A stretch of DNA of 64,000 nt from Tubiluchus corallicola (GCA_030141605.1 JAQGDQ010002387.1:1-64000); one strand, 5' to 3'. Shown: positions 38,850 through 64,000, counted from the first letter of the stretch. Numbers and translations are program-made. Notes: generated by a model not told the origin, from the sequence alone.

Positions 38850-41800
38850 ATGGCAAAATTACTAATGGTGCGAAGGTTGGGTGCGCCAACCGCCATTCCA
38901 TCTGTGGTGCAAGAGATACGAGTGACTTGTCTAGGAACTAGCAGACCGCTGCAACAACATTCGCCAAGTAACAAGGACATTGACAGATTGGCAATAAATA
39001 GTCCTTTAAGTTCTTGTTACAGTATTAGAAATTATTATTGCTTGTCAGCACAGCAGTATGTTTTTAAAAATGCAACTCATTGTCGTTTTTATGGATTGAA
39101 GTTTGAAAGCCGCTTAATGAGCTCAGCTGCCAGATTCGGATTATTAGTCTCACGGTTGCTAAGGCTGAGGTACCTATTACTTGGTTCAGCAATTGGAGGT
39201 GGAGTGGCATTAGGAAATACATACGAGGCTTGGAAAGAAAGACTTCCTGACATGAGCTGGATGAAAGAACATTTGCCTAACAGCAATGATTACAATAAGT
39301 TTGTCAACTGGATGAAAGAGCTAATGCCTAGTAAAGAATATTACGAAAAGCTTAGTGACTGGTTCACGCAGAAGAAAGGTAGTATTCAAATACCAGATGG
39401 AAGTGAATATATACGTGTAGGAAGAGAGAAACTGTCAGAATGGAGAGATAACTCTGCCGAGTGGATAAGTTCTGCAGGTCATATCGTTAGTAATGTGGTA
39501 CAAGGAGGTGATGCTGGTGCTTTTCCCGAAGAGTCCACAGTAACCACAAAGGCAGCACCATCTGTAATGTCTTTCAATCCGTTTCAGTCAAAGACGAAAG
39601 ATGCCGATGATGACTATCATGTGCTAACAGACAAGGAGAAGTTAGAAGAACTGCAAAATGAACTTATGCAAGTCCAACTTAAATATCAACGAGAAATTGA
39701 ACGTTTAGAGAAAGAAAATAGAGAATTAAAGAAGCAGTTACTGATCAGAGCTGAGAAGCATTCTAGGGTGAAAAGAAAGTTTAAGAAGTCTCTGATTGAC
39801 ATGTACTCCGAAGTTCTAGATGAACTTTCCATATATGACTGCAGCTACAATACACAGGATCATTTGCCAAGAGTTGTTGTTGTTGGTGATCAAAGTTCCG
39901 GAAAAACTAGTGTCCTGGAAATGATTGCCAGAGCACGTATTTTCCCACGAGGTTCTGGCGAGATGATGACACGAGCGCCTGTAAAGGTAACTTTGAGCGA
40001 AGGTCCATATCATATTGCTACATTTAAGGATAGCACTCGTGAATTTGATCTGTCAAAAGAATCAGATTTGGTTGAATTGCGAAAAGAAGTAGAATTACGT
40101 ATGAGGAACAGTGTCCGGCAAGGGAAAACTGTGAGTAGCGAAACCATTTCCATGACTGTGAAAGGCCCTGGTCTGCAGAGGGTAGTTCTAGTTGATTTAC
40201 CAGGCATTATTAGCACGCAGACAACAGAAATGGCTGATGATACTAGAGATTCTATCCATGGCATTTGCAGGACTTATATGGAGAATCCAAATGCTATAAT
40301 TCTTTGCATTCAGGATGGTTCAATAGATGCAGAACGAAGCAACGTTACGGATCTTGTGCGAGAAATGGATCCAAATGGAAAACGAACTATTTTTGTTCTA
40401 ACTAAAGTTGATTTAGCTGAAGAGAACATGTTCAACCCAGACCGACTAAAGAAGATTCTAGAAGGAAAACTGTTTCCCATGAAAGCTTTAGGATATTTTG
40501 CTGTCGTGACCGGTCGTGGCAATGTGAATGATAGTATTGCAACAATACGTGATTATGAGGAAAATTTTTTCCGAAATTCCAAACTTTTTAAAGATATGAA
40601 CTTTAAGGCTACACAGCTGACAACCCAAAATATGAGTATGGCAGTATCTGCGTGCTTTTGGAAAATGGTAAAAGAGTCAGTCGAACAGCAAGCTGATGCT
40701 TTCAAGGCAACACGTTTCAATTTGGAAACAGAATGGAAAAACAATTTTCCGCGAGTGCGAGAACTTGATCGTGATGAGCTGTTTGAGAAGGCAAGGGGAG
40801 AGGTTCTAGACGAGATTATAAATCTAAGCCTAGTTACACCCAGAGAATGGGAAGAAGCTTTTTACAATCATCTCTGGCAGTCTGTCAATACCTACATGTT
40901 TGAAAACATTTACATACCCGCTGCACAAGCTGATAGTCCGGGAACTTTTAACACAATGGTTGATATCCGATTGAAACAGTGGGCAGATCAGGTTTTGCCA
41001 AAACGATGCGTAGAAGTGGGGTGGGATACGCTAATGATGCAGTTTCGGGATCTCATTGATAAAGATTGTGAAAGTAAGGATCATGATGCTTTGTTTGATA
41101 AGTTAAAATTAGCCGTCATCGATGAAGCAGCCAGTCAACATCGTTGGGACAGGAAGGCTCCAGATTCTCTGCGTGTGATTCAACTGAATGCTTTAGAGGA
41201 TCGGTCAGTGCCTGATAAGCAAACATGGGATCAGGCCATTACGTTCATGGAAAAATTTTTAAGGTTAGTATTTACTTTTTTTAATTGCATAACCAAACAG
41301 TAAACAAAGTAAAGGTCTTTTTTGTTCTAAATGTGTGTTGAATGCCTTTACTATAGTTTTCAGGTGGCATTATAAATATTGAATTAAGATACATTATAGA
41401 AAATTTCCATTGATTTGACATTGAAAATTGTCACCGAAAGGGGAAATGTGATAGACTAATGTTTATTCATTAAAGAGAGAAACTTGACCAGACTGAGTTG
41501 TTGACGAAGCAGTTAATGGGACCAAGTTTAAGAGAGCAGTGGATGTTCTGGAAATCCATATCAGATGAACAGAGAAAATGGCGTGCCACCATGTTTGAAC
41601 TGAGCAAGATCATACAGGGTGAAGAAAAAGCGAGACCCATTCTAACACTAGAAGAACTGACAGCAACAAGAAAAAATCTGCAAGTGAGTTGGATCATAAT
41701 TAGCACTGAATTAACTTTCAAACCTAGTTGAATTAAATAATGACTTGTATCTGAGAAAGATCAGCGGAGAAATTAAAAATAATGAGATAATTCAGAATTT

Positions 41801-43536
41801 GAAATACACATTGAATGAACACGTAATTTACTAGTTACATAACATATTACAGTTTGCTGTAGGCTATAATAGTTTGGTGGTAGAGAATGAGTGTGATCAC
41901 TACTAAGTCTTGGGTTCAAATTTTCATTGAGTCAGTTTTTTATCATTTTCTGTTTGTCTTTAACAAATCAGAGCCTGGGTTTACTGATTAGCAGGTTTGG
42001 TAATTAGATACCTGGCACTGATTAGAGTTGCTAGGTTTTGTTAATCGTAACATCTTTTGCTACTTGCTTGTAAAATAGCCTAGGAGTTTTTCATGATGTT
42101 GTTATCGTAGGCTTACTCGTTATTTGACTGATTGGTAGAAACCAAAAGATGAATGTACAATGCACATTTGCAGTGAATTGTTCTTTTAAAATCACTTTTG
42201 TATGTAGAAGAGACATTTCCTGCAGAATTTTTAGCTTTAGGTCCAGTTTTCTCTGTTTCGCTCTGTGATTTTAATATACTTAGTTTTGTCTTTGAAAAGC
42301 CTTGAACATTTTTTAAGGAAAAGTACCTGGCCTTGTACTCAGAGGTAATCTGAAGATTAACAGCGAGAGTGCATTGACATTGCATTTTATGTTCCTTTTA
42401 GGTTTCGGGTGTCGATGTGGACTTTGAGTTCATCCGTGACACATGGTTCCAAGTTTATCGCCTTCATTTCCTCAATACAGCCATTCAGAAAGCTGGAGAT
42501 TGCAGAAAGGGATTTTTTCACTATCAACAGGGTTACACGGAGCAAGGACTCGAATGTCACGATATTGTTCTGTTTTGGAGAATACAGAGAATGTTACAGA
42601 TTACTAGTAATGCATTACGTCAACAGGTAGGAGCAGCATTTTCATTCTGTTGCATGATTACCTTTTCCACAATCAATTTTTTGTCGAATAAACAACATAT
42701 TTCGGAAATTCAAAGTCAACTTTTTTTCTAATTGAACAGACCTACTTGCTGTAGATGAATATCTCATTATCGAAGAAAATTCTGTAAGGTGAGACAGTGA
42801 ACTAGGAGGGCAGAGCTAACAGTCAGATGTGTAATGTGTACATCCTTCCTCAATGAGGTGAATGCTAAGGACAGTTTTCTAGATGGTCACACATCCGCTG
42901 AGTGACTAACGTCACCATTGTTTAATTTCACTCGCTAACCTCAATATGTGACAACTTGGCTATTCTCGTTATGCTAACTAAAACTGCCTTGTACTGTCTT
43001 GGCAACGCATTACACAGTTATTTTGCTGTGCTAATGATTTCATTCTAAGCAAGCATTAAACAATAAATTACTATAGCAAGAGACAGACTTTTTTAATAAA
43101 ATAGTGTCAGTTTTTCAGCTCCACAGGTTCATACTAAACCAAAAGCAACATCAAAATAGGTTTGAAAAACTCTTCACTTCCTTTTAAAAAGAAACATATT
43201 TTAATAAGCTTGCAGAGGAAGCTAAACAATACAGCTGCAGAAAAAATACCACAAGTTTGAATTAGCAAGTCCTGTCACACATCTCACGCGGAGTGCACAC
43301 ATCACACATTGTGTTTTTATTTGAATACTTTTCAAATCTTGTAGGTGATGAGTACTGAGGCAAGACGTTTAGAGAAGGAAATAAAACAAGTGCTAGAGGA
43401 TGTCAGTCAAGATAAAGAGCGAAAAGAACAACTTCTCACTGGTAGAAGAGTTACTCTTGCTGAAGATCTGAAAAAAGTGCGGCAAATTCAAGAAAAATTA
43501 GAGGAATTCATTGAACAATTAAACAAGGAAAAATAA
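38850..43536 (+). CDS. OPA1: Mitochondrial dynamin-like GTPase OPA1
   Basis: OPA1 is an inner-membrane dynamin that fuses mitochondrial inner membranes and shapes cristae. Coding exons: 38850-41263, 41476-41683, 42402-42626, 43345-43536; phases close, about 1012 aa (human isoforms about 960-1015). The N-terminus is basic and Ser-rich (import signal-like). A membrane segment follows at about 105-120 ([18 protein letters not shown]), then a WMKE-rich region and a coiled coil (about 268-310). The GTPase domain has P-loop GDQSSGKT (346-353), DLPG (449-452) and TKVD (518-521). The stalk and C-terminal assembly region follow, with [24 protein letters not shown] and a terminal helix ([14 protein letters not shown]). 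The first 805 codons are one uninterrupted exon, while the end has three introns. The first ATG may be internal to a longer transcript. Confidence 0.96.
41865..41990 (+). repeat. tRNA-derived SINE-like repeat in OPA1 intron
   Basis: A box-like tttggtggtagagaatg is followed about 40 bases later by a B box-like gggttcaaatt. No cloverleaf can be closed, so it is a repeat rather than a tRNA gene. Confidence 0.45.
42627..43344. other. OPA1 last intron, nothing recognised
   Basis: Plain intron with gtagga donor and ttgtag acceptor. Confidence 0.6.
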
Positions 43537-44698
43537 CATATAGTGTAATTAACTGTCTCAACACGCATACACGTGATCAAAGCTCAAGTATAGACATGTG
43601 GAAAGATAATTCAGTGTTTAGCAACATATTGTCTTTTCCAAGAATTATTCGAATGTTGAAGAACTCATTTATGCACGTTTTCAGTTCTTGACTTAGCATA
43701 GCTTTGCCTTAAGCTAAATTTGCTATCTAGCTGAGTGAAATTACTGTGATTTGTCACTTTAGCAATGAATTTAAAATATTCTGTTGTGCATACATGTAAC
43801 AGCCTAAGCTGAAACTTATTTCTGTCAAAAGGTAAGAACTAGTCTAGATTCATTTGAATTTATACAGATTTTAACAATTTTTTAAAAGGTATTTATCATT
43901 ATAGACAATGTTGATATGCAACATTAAATACATTAGGTTATTACATAATTCAGTGTTGTTTATTTGACAGTTGTGATTGAATAGCTACTAAACGTGGTCT
44001 ATTAAATTTTGAGTGTATTTTGATGAATCCCATTCGTTGAAACAAATGAACACAGATGTTTATAGAAAATAGTGATATAATCATACAAACACTACCTAAA
44101 ATTTTAACAACTGAAGATTCTAATTTTATTTTAGTCACCAATATTGACATGAAATATTACTTAGGTTTAGAAATTACACCACAATTGTTAAACATATACA
44201 GAGTAAGAAGTTTGCATAAACCATATAGAAGCCATTTCAGTGTGAAATTAAAGTACGAACAAGTGCACCATTCGCACAAAAATGCTATACCGCATTTGCA
44301 GAAAAGTCCATACTTGAGCAAAAATCTGGCTTGTCAAAACTCTTGATGCCGTCGTTCAATACAACAAAAATTACGATCTCATAGTCGTGTCCGACATATC
44401 AATGGGAACTCAACCAATGACTATCTTTTATTATCAGTCATGTCTTAAAGGGCATAAAACCAGTAGTACGCCTTACATTTCATGTAACAGAATCTGTATT
44501 TTAAACAATATTCCTGAAGATACCATATTCTTGTATACTTATATATATATATACTGAAGTCAGCTGTTGCTTCTACAGATTGCTCATGTTTCATCAAGAA
44601 GTTCATCAATGCATGGCATTACCAACTGGTATTTTTATATCTGTATCCTTGCAAGAGAAAAATAGTTTCATAAGTCTCTACTTTAGGGTGAACACAGC
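43537..44698. other. OPA1-PSMC5 convergent intergenic region
   Basis: 3' UTR of OPA1 (attaaa at 43923-43928 is a possible poly(A) signal) and short spacer. A 96-codon open frame at 44056-44346 has no domain. A small (TA)n run is at 44543-44553. Confidence 0.5.
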
Positions 44699-44704
44699 TT
44701 TATT
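44699..44704 (-). promoter_or_regulatory. Poly(A) signal AATAAA of PSMC5
   Basis: AATAAA on the minus strand about 50 bases past the PSMC5 stop codon. Confidence 0.7.
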
Positions 44705-44752
44705 TATACAACACGCGAATATTTACACAAAGCAAAAATGCAAGTCAAGTCC

Positions 44753-55894
<11,142 letters not shown>

Positions 55895-56500
55895 GGCGAT
55901 TTTTAAGTTTGCGCAGGGCAAAACGCGCACGTTTTAATTTAAATGTAGCTGCGAATTCGGTATTCCAAATTCGGGCTAAATTCTACAGTCTGTGCACTTC
56001 TTCTGATAATAACTTGTTTCAAGCTGGTCAGGAAAACGTAACTAATTGCGTTTGTTTTCCCATTAAACTGATTCTGTACAAAAAATATAAAGTAATAATA
56101 ATTATAATTTCTTAAATAGTTTAGAATTGAAGGCCAAATTTACGTGGGCTTCATGCTGTAATTTTTACCGTGATTCGTGAAAAACAGAAAATTTGTACAT
56201 TATTGTTACATCTAATTTGGTTTCGGACACGGAAATTAAGACATTATATCAACAGGCGTATGGTATCGGCTTTTTTATTCCAAAAATAATTCCGATTTCT
56301 TAAAACTTCTGTTTCGTGAAATTAAGTTCCACAAAATTACAACAAAAATTTAATCTTGTGTACAAAAGGTTCTATGTTATTATGCCACCACAAGAATTGT
56401 AAGTCGAAATGGCAACATCAGTTTTCAAACTAAAATTTTTGTTTTGAGGTCAATCTACTTAGATAAAAAAAGACCGTCTAGCGTTTTTCCACAGTTAAAG
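55895..56500. other. PSMC5 upstream region
   Basis: The PSMC5 promoter must lie here. I see no clear TATA box in a fixed position. No coding sequence is recognised; a 75-codon plus-strand frame at 55888-56115 overlaps the PSMC5 start and is a shadow. Confidence 0.45.
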
Positions 56501-56596
56501 AGTAAGTAAGAATCTTTATTTATCACCTTTTTACAAGAAAAACAAAATCATTTGCACTAATTTTGTACTTGGAATCAGACTGCATCTGATATAATT

Positions 56597-56938
56597 TTAC
56601 ATACCATGAATGGTGAATTCATCTGGGTCATTATCTTCATTAGCAGCACACAATAGATCAGAGTAGAAAGAGACCGTATTAGTAAGATTCAGCAGTTCAG
56701 TCTGGTCACCCAGTGCATCAAAAAACTCATCCTCAGTTAGACTTTGATAAGGTAGTATGCTGTTAATACACTGCAAACAGAAAAAGGAATCGTTAGTGTT
56801 CGTTAGTAGAGCAAACTCATTATTGGATAATAAAGTGCAATTTCCGTGTATCCTATTTTTGGAGATATCACAAAAAATTGCACTTTGATTTATTCGGCAT
56901 GGTTTATTGTAAGAAATGCAAGGGTAACGAATTACCAT
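56597..56938 (-). pseudogene. PHD-finger segment of LINE ORF2 N-terminus
   Basis: The reading YPCISYNKPCRINQSAIFCD, then SKNRIHGNC and SFFCLQC, is a Cys4-His-Cys3 PHD-like finger. Some ligands are altered: two expected Cys positions read Tyr (ISYNKPC) and Ser (CDISKN). PHD fingers are found at the start of ORF2, or in ORF1, of several LINE clades. 113 codons are open, ending in HGM. Confidence 0.65.
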
Positions 56939-57009
56939 AATTCTGATAAAAAAACTAAGGTATATCTCTGCTTATTTACGTGTTAAATGAAACAATGAGG
57001 ATTGACAAT

Positions 57010-57960
57010 TTATCTTAATTTATTCAAGTCGGCTTCAGTCTTAATTTCAAAAGGCTCACATTCATCATTAACTTTTAAGTAGATACGTCCTTGATTAGTC
57101 CAAACTGATTTGTACTTTTTGAGTTTCTTAAGTGCTAGGCACTTGGTAAACAGGTCTTTTCTGCACCTTGTTAGACATTCGTTGATAAAGATTTTGCCAT
57201 TTTTAAGAATGCTTAGCTTATGAAGGTCTGGCATTTTCATTTGGGATCTGTAAAACATGTCTCTTGTAGTCCTCTTCAGAAATTTACTATTATGGGATTT
57301 GGTCCCTTCGATGATGTAACTCAATACGAGATACTAATATCATTATAAGTAACATTTAGTCCCATCAGGCCACCAAGTTTCACCTCAATATCATCCGTTT
57401 TTATGTTTTCCATTGGTGGAACACCACTAATCAGCAAACAGTCACTACGAGTGTACTGCTCGAGAGTATTTAGTTCATATTCTGTGTGTTGAAATTTTGT
57501 AGCAACTTCGTCTAGAGTGCATCTCAATGCATGGTTTTCATTTTTTTGGTTTCATCTAATTCCTTCTTAATGTGTTGGTGATCATTTTTGATGTCTTCGT
57601 ATTGAGCAGCAATGAATTGTTAACTTGAGGTTAGACTATCGAGTTCCTTTCTCATGTTATCAAATTCTAAGACCATGGTATTTTTAAGACCATTTATAGC
57701 TTCAAGTAGTCGAGATTCCATGGAGTCGACAGGGTTGGCTACTGCTTGGACACCTGACCCAACTGTCACACTCTGACATGTATAACCTTTCTGGCTAGCA
57801 GATTGACAAAAACTTTAAGATACAAGAGTGGTAGATCTAGTTGTAGCATTAGTGGGTGTTGAGTTAGTATTTGTCTCAGTGCCTTGAGTCCCAGCATTTG
57901 AAATCCTTGATGCATTATCTATGTTTGAGCTTACTTTAGATTTTTTGCTCCCACTCAGAT
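57010..57960 (-). pseudogene. LINE ORF1 protein pseudogene with FP25K-like C-terminus
   Basis: Readable pieces: SMESRLLEAINGLKN, DNMRKELDSL, HQHIKKELDE (coiled coil), EYELNTLEQYTRSDCLLISG (57527-57321), a frame change at about 57321, then TTRDMFYRSQMKMPDLHKLS, KIFINECLTRCRKDLFTKCL and KSVWTNQGRIYLKVNDE to the stop at 57010. The last part is typical of the Baculo_FP-like domain in LINE ORF1 proteins, thought to bind nucleic acid. Stops near 57540, 57615 and 57815 break the frame. Confidence 0.7.
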
Positions 57961-57990
57961 TAGCATTATGTTTTTTATTGCCTTAGACTA

Positions 57991-59084
57991 TCACTTGCTG
58001 ATGATTCGGAACTTCTTGTTAGGTGGCCATGAGGCATTAGCTTACTGTTACATAAGTTTACTAGTGTCTGTTTACTACAGCTCGCTAAGTTTTGCTCAAC
58101 TTCATGAATTGTTTGGCATAGAAAACTTCGAGGCTTTGCACCATTAGTAATGGCGGCTAGAACTACACTCCAGGTTGCGGCATACAGCAGTGTCAAGGCC
58201 ACAACAAGTGCTGTACAAGAATACTGTCTTGTACGTTTGAACGTTCTCACCATGTTTGTTCTCCAAAGACTTCATAAGGTTGTCTGCCGAAGATTGCTTA
58301 TATAAAGTTTGCAGGAATCAAAACTTAAGTAAATTAATTCTTTTTATTCATTTTGCTAATTTTTGTGCGAGCACCGAAATTTTGAAACGTCTCCGTTTTG
58401 GCGCATACGCACAGAGTTCTGGACATTTGTCAATGACATTCGAGTTGATCCCCATGAGGGTTGCCATGTGCTGGAAATCAATAGTATGTCCCACGTCCCG
58501 AGCGACCTGGTTACAATACAGTGTTTGTCCTGAATGTAGTAATAAGCAAACATTAATCACCATTCATGCAGAACACTATATGAATTTATCAATTGAAAAT
58601 GCCACATTGATGTTAAATACATTAGAAATTTTTACAATTTTCCAAAGATACAAAAGTTTTAAACCAGAAATCAAAAAATAAATGGTTGAAAAACTGTCTG
58701 TCGCGATTGCTAAAGTTTATAGCAAGGGCTCTGTGTGTCCAGAATTTTCACTGCAACTAGATGAATTAGGAACGATATACAGCTGACAAGCAAAATAAAT
58801 GTTCTGAGCTTTATTGTGCAGAGATAACACTAGGAAGCCATTAGTGTAATGCATTCTAGGCAGAAAAAACTGAGATCGGTTTTTCTCAGATGGAAAATAC
58901 CCGTTTATATCGGGTATTAAAAAATTAAATGCCGGAACAATGTCAGCTAATCATCAACAGAAAAATAAGCACACTTCAGTGATGTATAAAGCACTCAGAA
59001 CATGGAGCAAAACAATAAATGCATCAACCAGTTTATATTATGCCCATCACTTAGAGAAAATAAAGCATTGATATAGATTTGTGG
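57991..59084. other. Unexplained region upstream of the deleted LINE
   Basis: It may be the 5' UTR of the LINE. The minus frame 58563-58348 (CNQVARDVGHTIDFQHMATL, MGINSNVIDKCPEL) looks coding-like but I recognise no family. A short minus frame at 58253-57975 has a hydrophobic segment and no domain. Confidence 0.3.
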
Positions 59085-59225
59085 CCCAGAAAAAATGGAA
59101 CATGATTCACTGGGTTATGGTACCTGGAATTTCTTAAGAGAGGAAGTGTACAATGGCCATACAAAGCCATTTGATGCCGAGGAACTATAGGCAAAACTGT
59201 TGAGTATTGGGACCAAATATTGGTT
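59085..59225 (+). pseudogene. Possible mariner-type transposase C-terminal remnant
   Basis: The frame reads PEKMEHDSLGYGTWNFLREE, then VYNGHTKPFDAEEL, a stop and AKLLSI. It resembles the xPDLNPLDYxxWxxLxxxV end of mariner/Tc transposases, but the key NP-x-D is altered and nothing upstream is recognisable. Confidence 0.25.
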
Positions 59226-61890
59226 AAAGAAGTGAAAAAAAATCTGTGAGCTATTTATTAAAGGTAACGCCTTCATATGTGGTAAAATAACAAATTATAG
59301 AAAATTGCCTTAAACCTGCACTGAACAGCAAATCTATATTTTTGATAGATATTAAACTATAAACCTTAAAGGAGAATATCATGAAAATCAAGTTAAACTT
59401 ATTTTATAGTTGCCTTCCCCGGGAACAACTTGGCAAAATTTTTTTAGCAGTACGTTGTCTAGTTAATGAGTAATTAACTTTTTTGTATCTCACGGGAAAC
59501 GCCATGGAGCTGCACTTACGCCTCTCTCGGTGAAAAAATTGAACTAGCGCAGCTCAGGCTGATGACGTAACAGAGTGTATCCGCCAGCTTGTTGTGATAC
59601 TGTGGTACACAACTGGGCTAAAAATAAAGCTGTTATTACTACATTACAGCATTTGACCTTGGTTCGGATAGGTAGTCAGCTGATAGAAATGATTGTCTTT
59701 GCGCTCGTTAACATGTTTTCATCAAAAGCGATATATTTTTTATACTGTTGGAATATGCCTACAGCATATTGTGAAAATTCTTGTGGCATTAATTGAAAAC
59801 ATCGTCAGCAATACAAGCTGCAAAAATGTGGGCCTCGGTAACAAAAGTGCTTTTCTTCTAAAACAAGCTTTTCTTCTAAAACAAGTCCGATATAGTAACT
59901 TCATTCTGCTAGAAGAATTAATGAATTTATAAACACGGATAAACTCACTGAAGCATAATTATAATGCTAGTGTGACAATTTTTAGTGACAGCTTCATTTT
60001 ATCAGCCTTGACAAAAAAATATGTGAACCCCGCTGACACAGAGACTATAACATATTAGCTGTAGACTTATTGATTAAACATATATGAACATTTTTAACTT
60101 TGTCGTGTTTCAGTTATTTAAATCAGTAAGACTTTTAATACCAAGCAGAACTTTAACCGTTGTTCATTAGCTTCTGTTTTTACATGATAACGTCATGTTG
60201 TGTTTATTTTTACACAGCAGTATTATTAAAATATTAGGATTAGATAAAATTCTTGTGGTCAGTTGGACTGAAATAAAAATTAATGATAATAATACATTCA
60301 TTATTAATATAATTATTATCCACTTTTACAATATAAAAAACTAACGATATAATGTGATTCGATGACAAAATAATTATTAATTGCATTACATAATATAATT
60401 GTGATATTTTTATTGAAATGGATACAAATCTCGAGATGACTAAACTGCATCGATAAACTATGCACTTGGGCTTAAAATGAAACAAAAAAGACACTACAAA
60501 AAACTGCATCTGACTGAATCTCTCCGAAGTGTAAGCACAATATTATTAACACTAGATTCATCATGTTCTAAACTCACGTTTCAAAGCAAACAGACGAGAA
60601 ATTATCACACAGGTTGTAGGAGTGATTACAGGTTTTTAGATTGTACTTTCATTGCTTCAATAATTTTCTGTTGCTCATTGGAAACTAAAAGTTATTATAT
60701 TTTGGCTTCGTATTTCGATATTTTCCGTCTGACTGAATTATTCAAGCTCAACTTAATTTTGGTGATATTCCCCCTTTAAATTAACACAAAATTATTGCTT
60801 CATTGAATCATTTTTAATGGTGGCCCTTCCAGAATTCCGGTAAATCAGCCCGAGGATATTAATTACAATAAGGAACATAATATATATATATATTGTAATA
60901 TTAAAGGTATATATTATATGTATAATATATATTATATTATGTATATCTTTATATATTATATATATATGCACAAAATAATGAGCAACATTGTTAATGACAT
61001 CATAATGAACAACCGTTATATGCACAATGGTATTATTCTATGATAGAAAGTATATGGGACGCCGGCAATACATTTCTGACAAAAGCCTAGAATAATTTTG
61101 ACAGTTTTGAATATTTCTAGCAGAAATTAGAATTTCAATATAAAGTGTAATACCTGATTTATTTTTTTCATATAATATATTATAAAAAGGATATTTTACA
61201 TTGTGGTTTAAACTGTTAGTCAATAAAGAATTTCAAAATAATTCACTTAAACCTTCTTACAGTGCATGTGCTGTGAAATAATCCTAAGTCACTGTTTTAG
61301 ATGCCTGAGATGTGGCAGCCTTGGCCTCCATCCTAGTGTTCCTGCCTTGCACCCTATAGCTTATAAGTATTCTGCCTGGAAACTGTAGGATTGGATTTTC
61401 AAATAGTGAAAGAGATTTAAGAGGTTTATACCAGCATGCATACATGTTCAAAAACATGATCAAGAAAAAAATAAACTCCTGAAACGAACTCATGACTTCT
61501 TTTGATATTAGATTTTAAAAATAGACCAAATTAATACTGTAGTGAAAAAATGAGTACATGCTAGTTTTTTTTAATTTCGATAATGAGTGATGAAGAACAT
61601 CATTACTTAGGCTGCTCACACGAAAATTGTCAGTTAAGATTGTCTATGTTGTCTAAACAAGAAAATATATATGGACATTTGAATCTTACTGGTGGTTGTG
61701 TGTTGCTAGATTAAAGATTTATATTTCAAATTCATTGGAGAATATTTATATTTATTATATAAATGTGAGTGCACTTATAAAAGTTTTGTCATTTACACAT
61801 GTTAGCTTGTTACTGTCAGTCAATTTTTAGTTGTGTTTGGATATAGTGTGTAGTGCTACAAGTTTGGTATCATGGTATGACAAGAAAAAT
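59226..61890. other. Long stretch without recognised gene
   Basis: AT-rich sequence with a perfect 18-bp tandem duplication (cttttcttctaaaacaag, about 59848-59884) and a (TA)-rich block at 60878-60968. Small open frames (59575-59796, 60477-60779, 61284-61493) show no domain or splice support. Confidence 0.5.
60878..60968. repeat. TA-rich block
   Basis: Imperfect (TA)n runs on both sides of a short unique core, able to form a hairpin. Confidence 0.75.
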
Positions 61891-61894
61891 AGAT

Positions 61895-61980
61895 TAGAAA
61901 GCTTAAAAAATTGTTTGCCAGATCTCTGGTATTGAACCCAGGTCTTCTGCATTTGTAGCAACAGTAGCCACAGAGGAATT
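61895..61980 (-). repeat. tRNA-derived SINE, minus strand
   Basis: The minus strand has gtggctactgttgctacaaa (A box-like) and then gggttcaataccag, a near-consensus pol III B box. The upstream part does not fold as a tRNA, so it is called a SINE head. Confidence 0.5.
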
Positions 61981-62118
61981 TCTATTTTTTGCGCTAGCAA
62001 ATAAGTTACATTAAGCAGCTTAGAATACTTAGAGCTAAGAAGTTTAAACAATGTAGCAAAGAGCATTTAAATCATCAAGAAATTGCTAAAACTAATCAAT
62101 AGTTTGTTTTCAGAGCCA

Positions 62119-64000
<1,882 letters not shown>

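Larger units (their letters stand above)
56500..57990 (-). mobile_element. Internally deleted LINE: ORF1, PHD finger, 3' end
   Basis: Minus-strand order: Ser/Thr/Asn-rich ORF1 N-terminal part (from about 57960), coiled coil, NLEQYTRSDCLLISGVP-type block, FP25K-like C-terminal domain ending at 57010. An ORF2-like start with a PHD finger follows (56938-56597), and then, without endonuclease or RT, a 3' end (ggtgataaataaagattctt with ACTT-type tail near 56500-56525). The central 3 kb expected for ORF2 is missing. Confidence 0.6.

Noticed and set aside
44056-44346. 96-codon frame between OPA1 and PSMC5
   Set aside because: No domain, AT-rich, lies in the 3' UTR zone of two convergent genes.

Overview
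The window is AT-rich, intron-rich nuclear DNA from a multicellular animal, probably an invertebrate; I cannot name the species. Four ordinary eukaryotic genes are recognisable by reading conserved exons through GT-AG splice sites: PEX13 (+, 7561-20133), a glycylpeptide N-tetradecanoyltransferase NMT (-, 22633-33555), OPA1 (+, 38850-43536) and the 26S proteasome ATPase PSMC5/Rpt6 (-, 44753-55894). A fifth gene (+, from 62119) runs off the right edge; it looks like the N-terminal part of an ATRX/ARIP4-type SNF2 chromatin remodeller. For the four complete genes every exon phase closes, giving proteins of about 425, 493, 1012 and 407 residues, close to the human lengths.

Layout: 1-4570 is a nearly intact LINE (end of ORF1, then an ORF2 carrying a long hydrophobic leader, a 2A-like motif, an endonuclease and a reverse transcriptase). 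4570-7560 is accessory DNA with a palindromic LTR-retrotransposon fragment that carries a nested insertion. PEX13 follows; its introns hold an antisense CR1-like LINE with a 729-codon open frame, a second decayed LINE, a minisatellite and a Penelope-like fold-back with hammerhead-like cores. PEX13 and NMT converge at 20.1-22.6 kb. NMT introns hold an L2/CR1-like LINE and a palindrome-rich DNA transposon. 33.8-38.5 kb is a graveyard of at least two LINE families, partly nested. OPA1 and PSMC5 converge at 43.5-44.75 kb. PSMC5 introns hold a hAT-like fragment, a SINE and another CR1 fragment. 56.5-58.0 kb is an internally deleted LINE (ORF1 plus a PHD finger). 58-62 kb shows little, then the chromatin gene begins.

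The host genes are unrelated housekeeping genes (peroxisome import, protein myristoylation, mitochondrial fusion, proteasome) and I see no operon-like relation. Nearly all of the non-genic information is transposable-element derived; at least ten separate insertions are visible. The most interesting signals are the leader-2A LINE, the Penelope-like hammerhead fold-back, the palindrome-studded DNA element in the NMT intron, the palindromic LTR fragment with an internal empty-site proof, and a GC-AG intron in the last gene.
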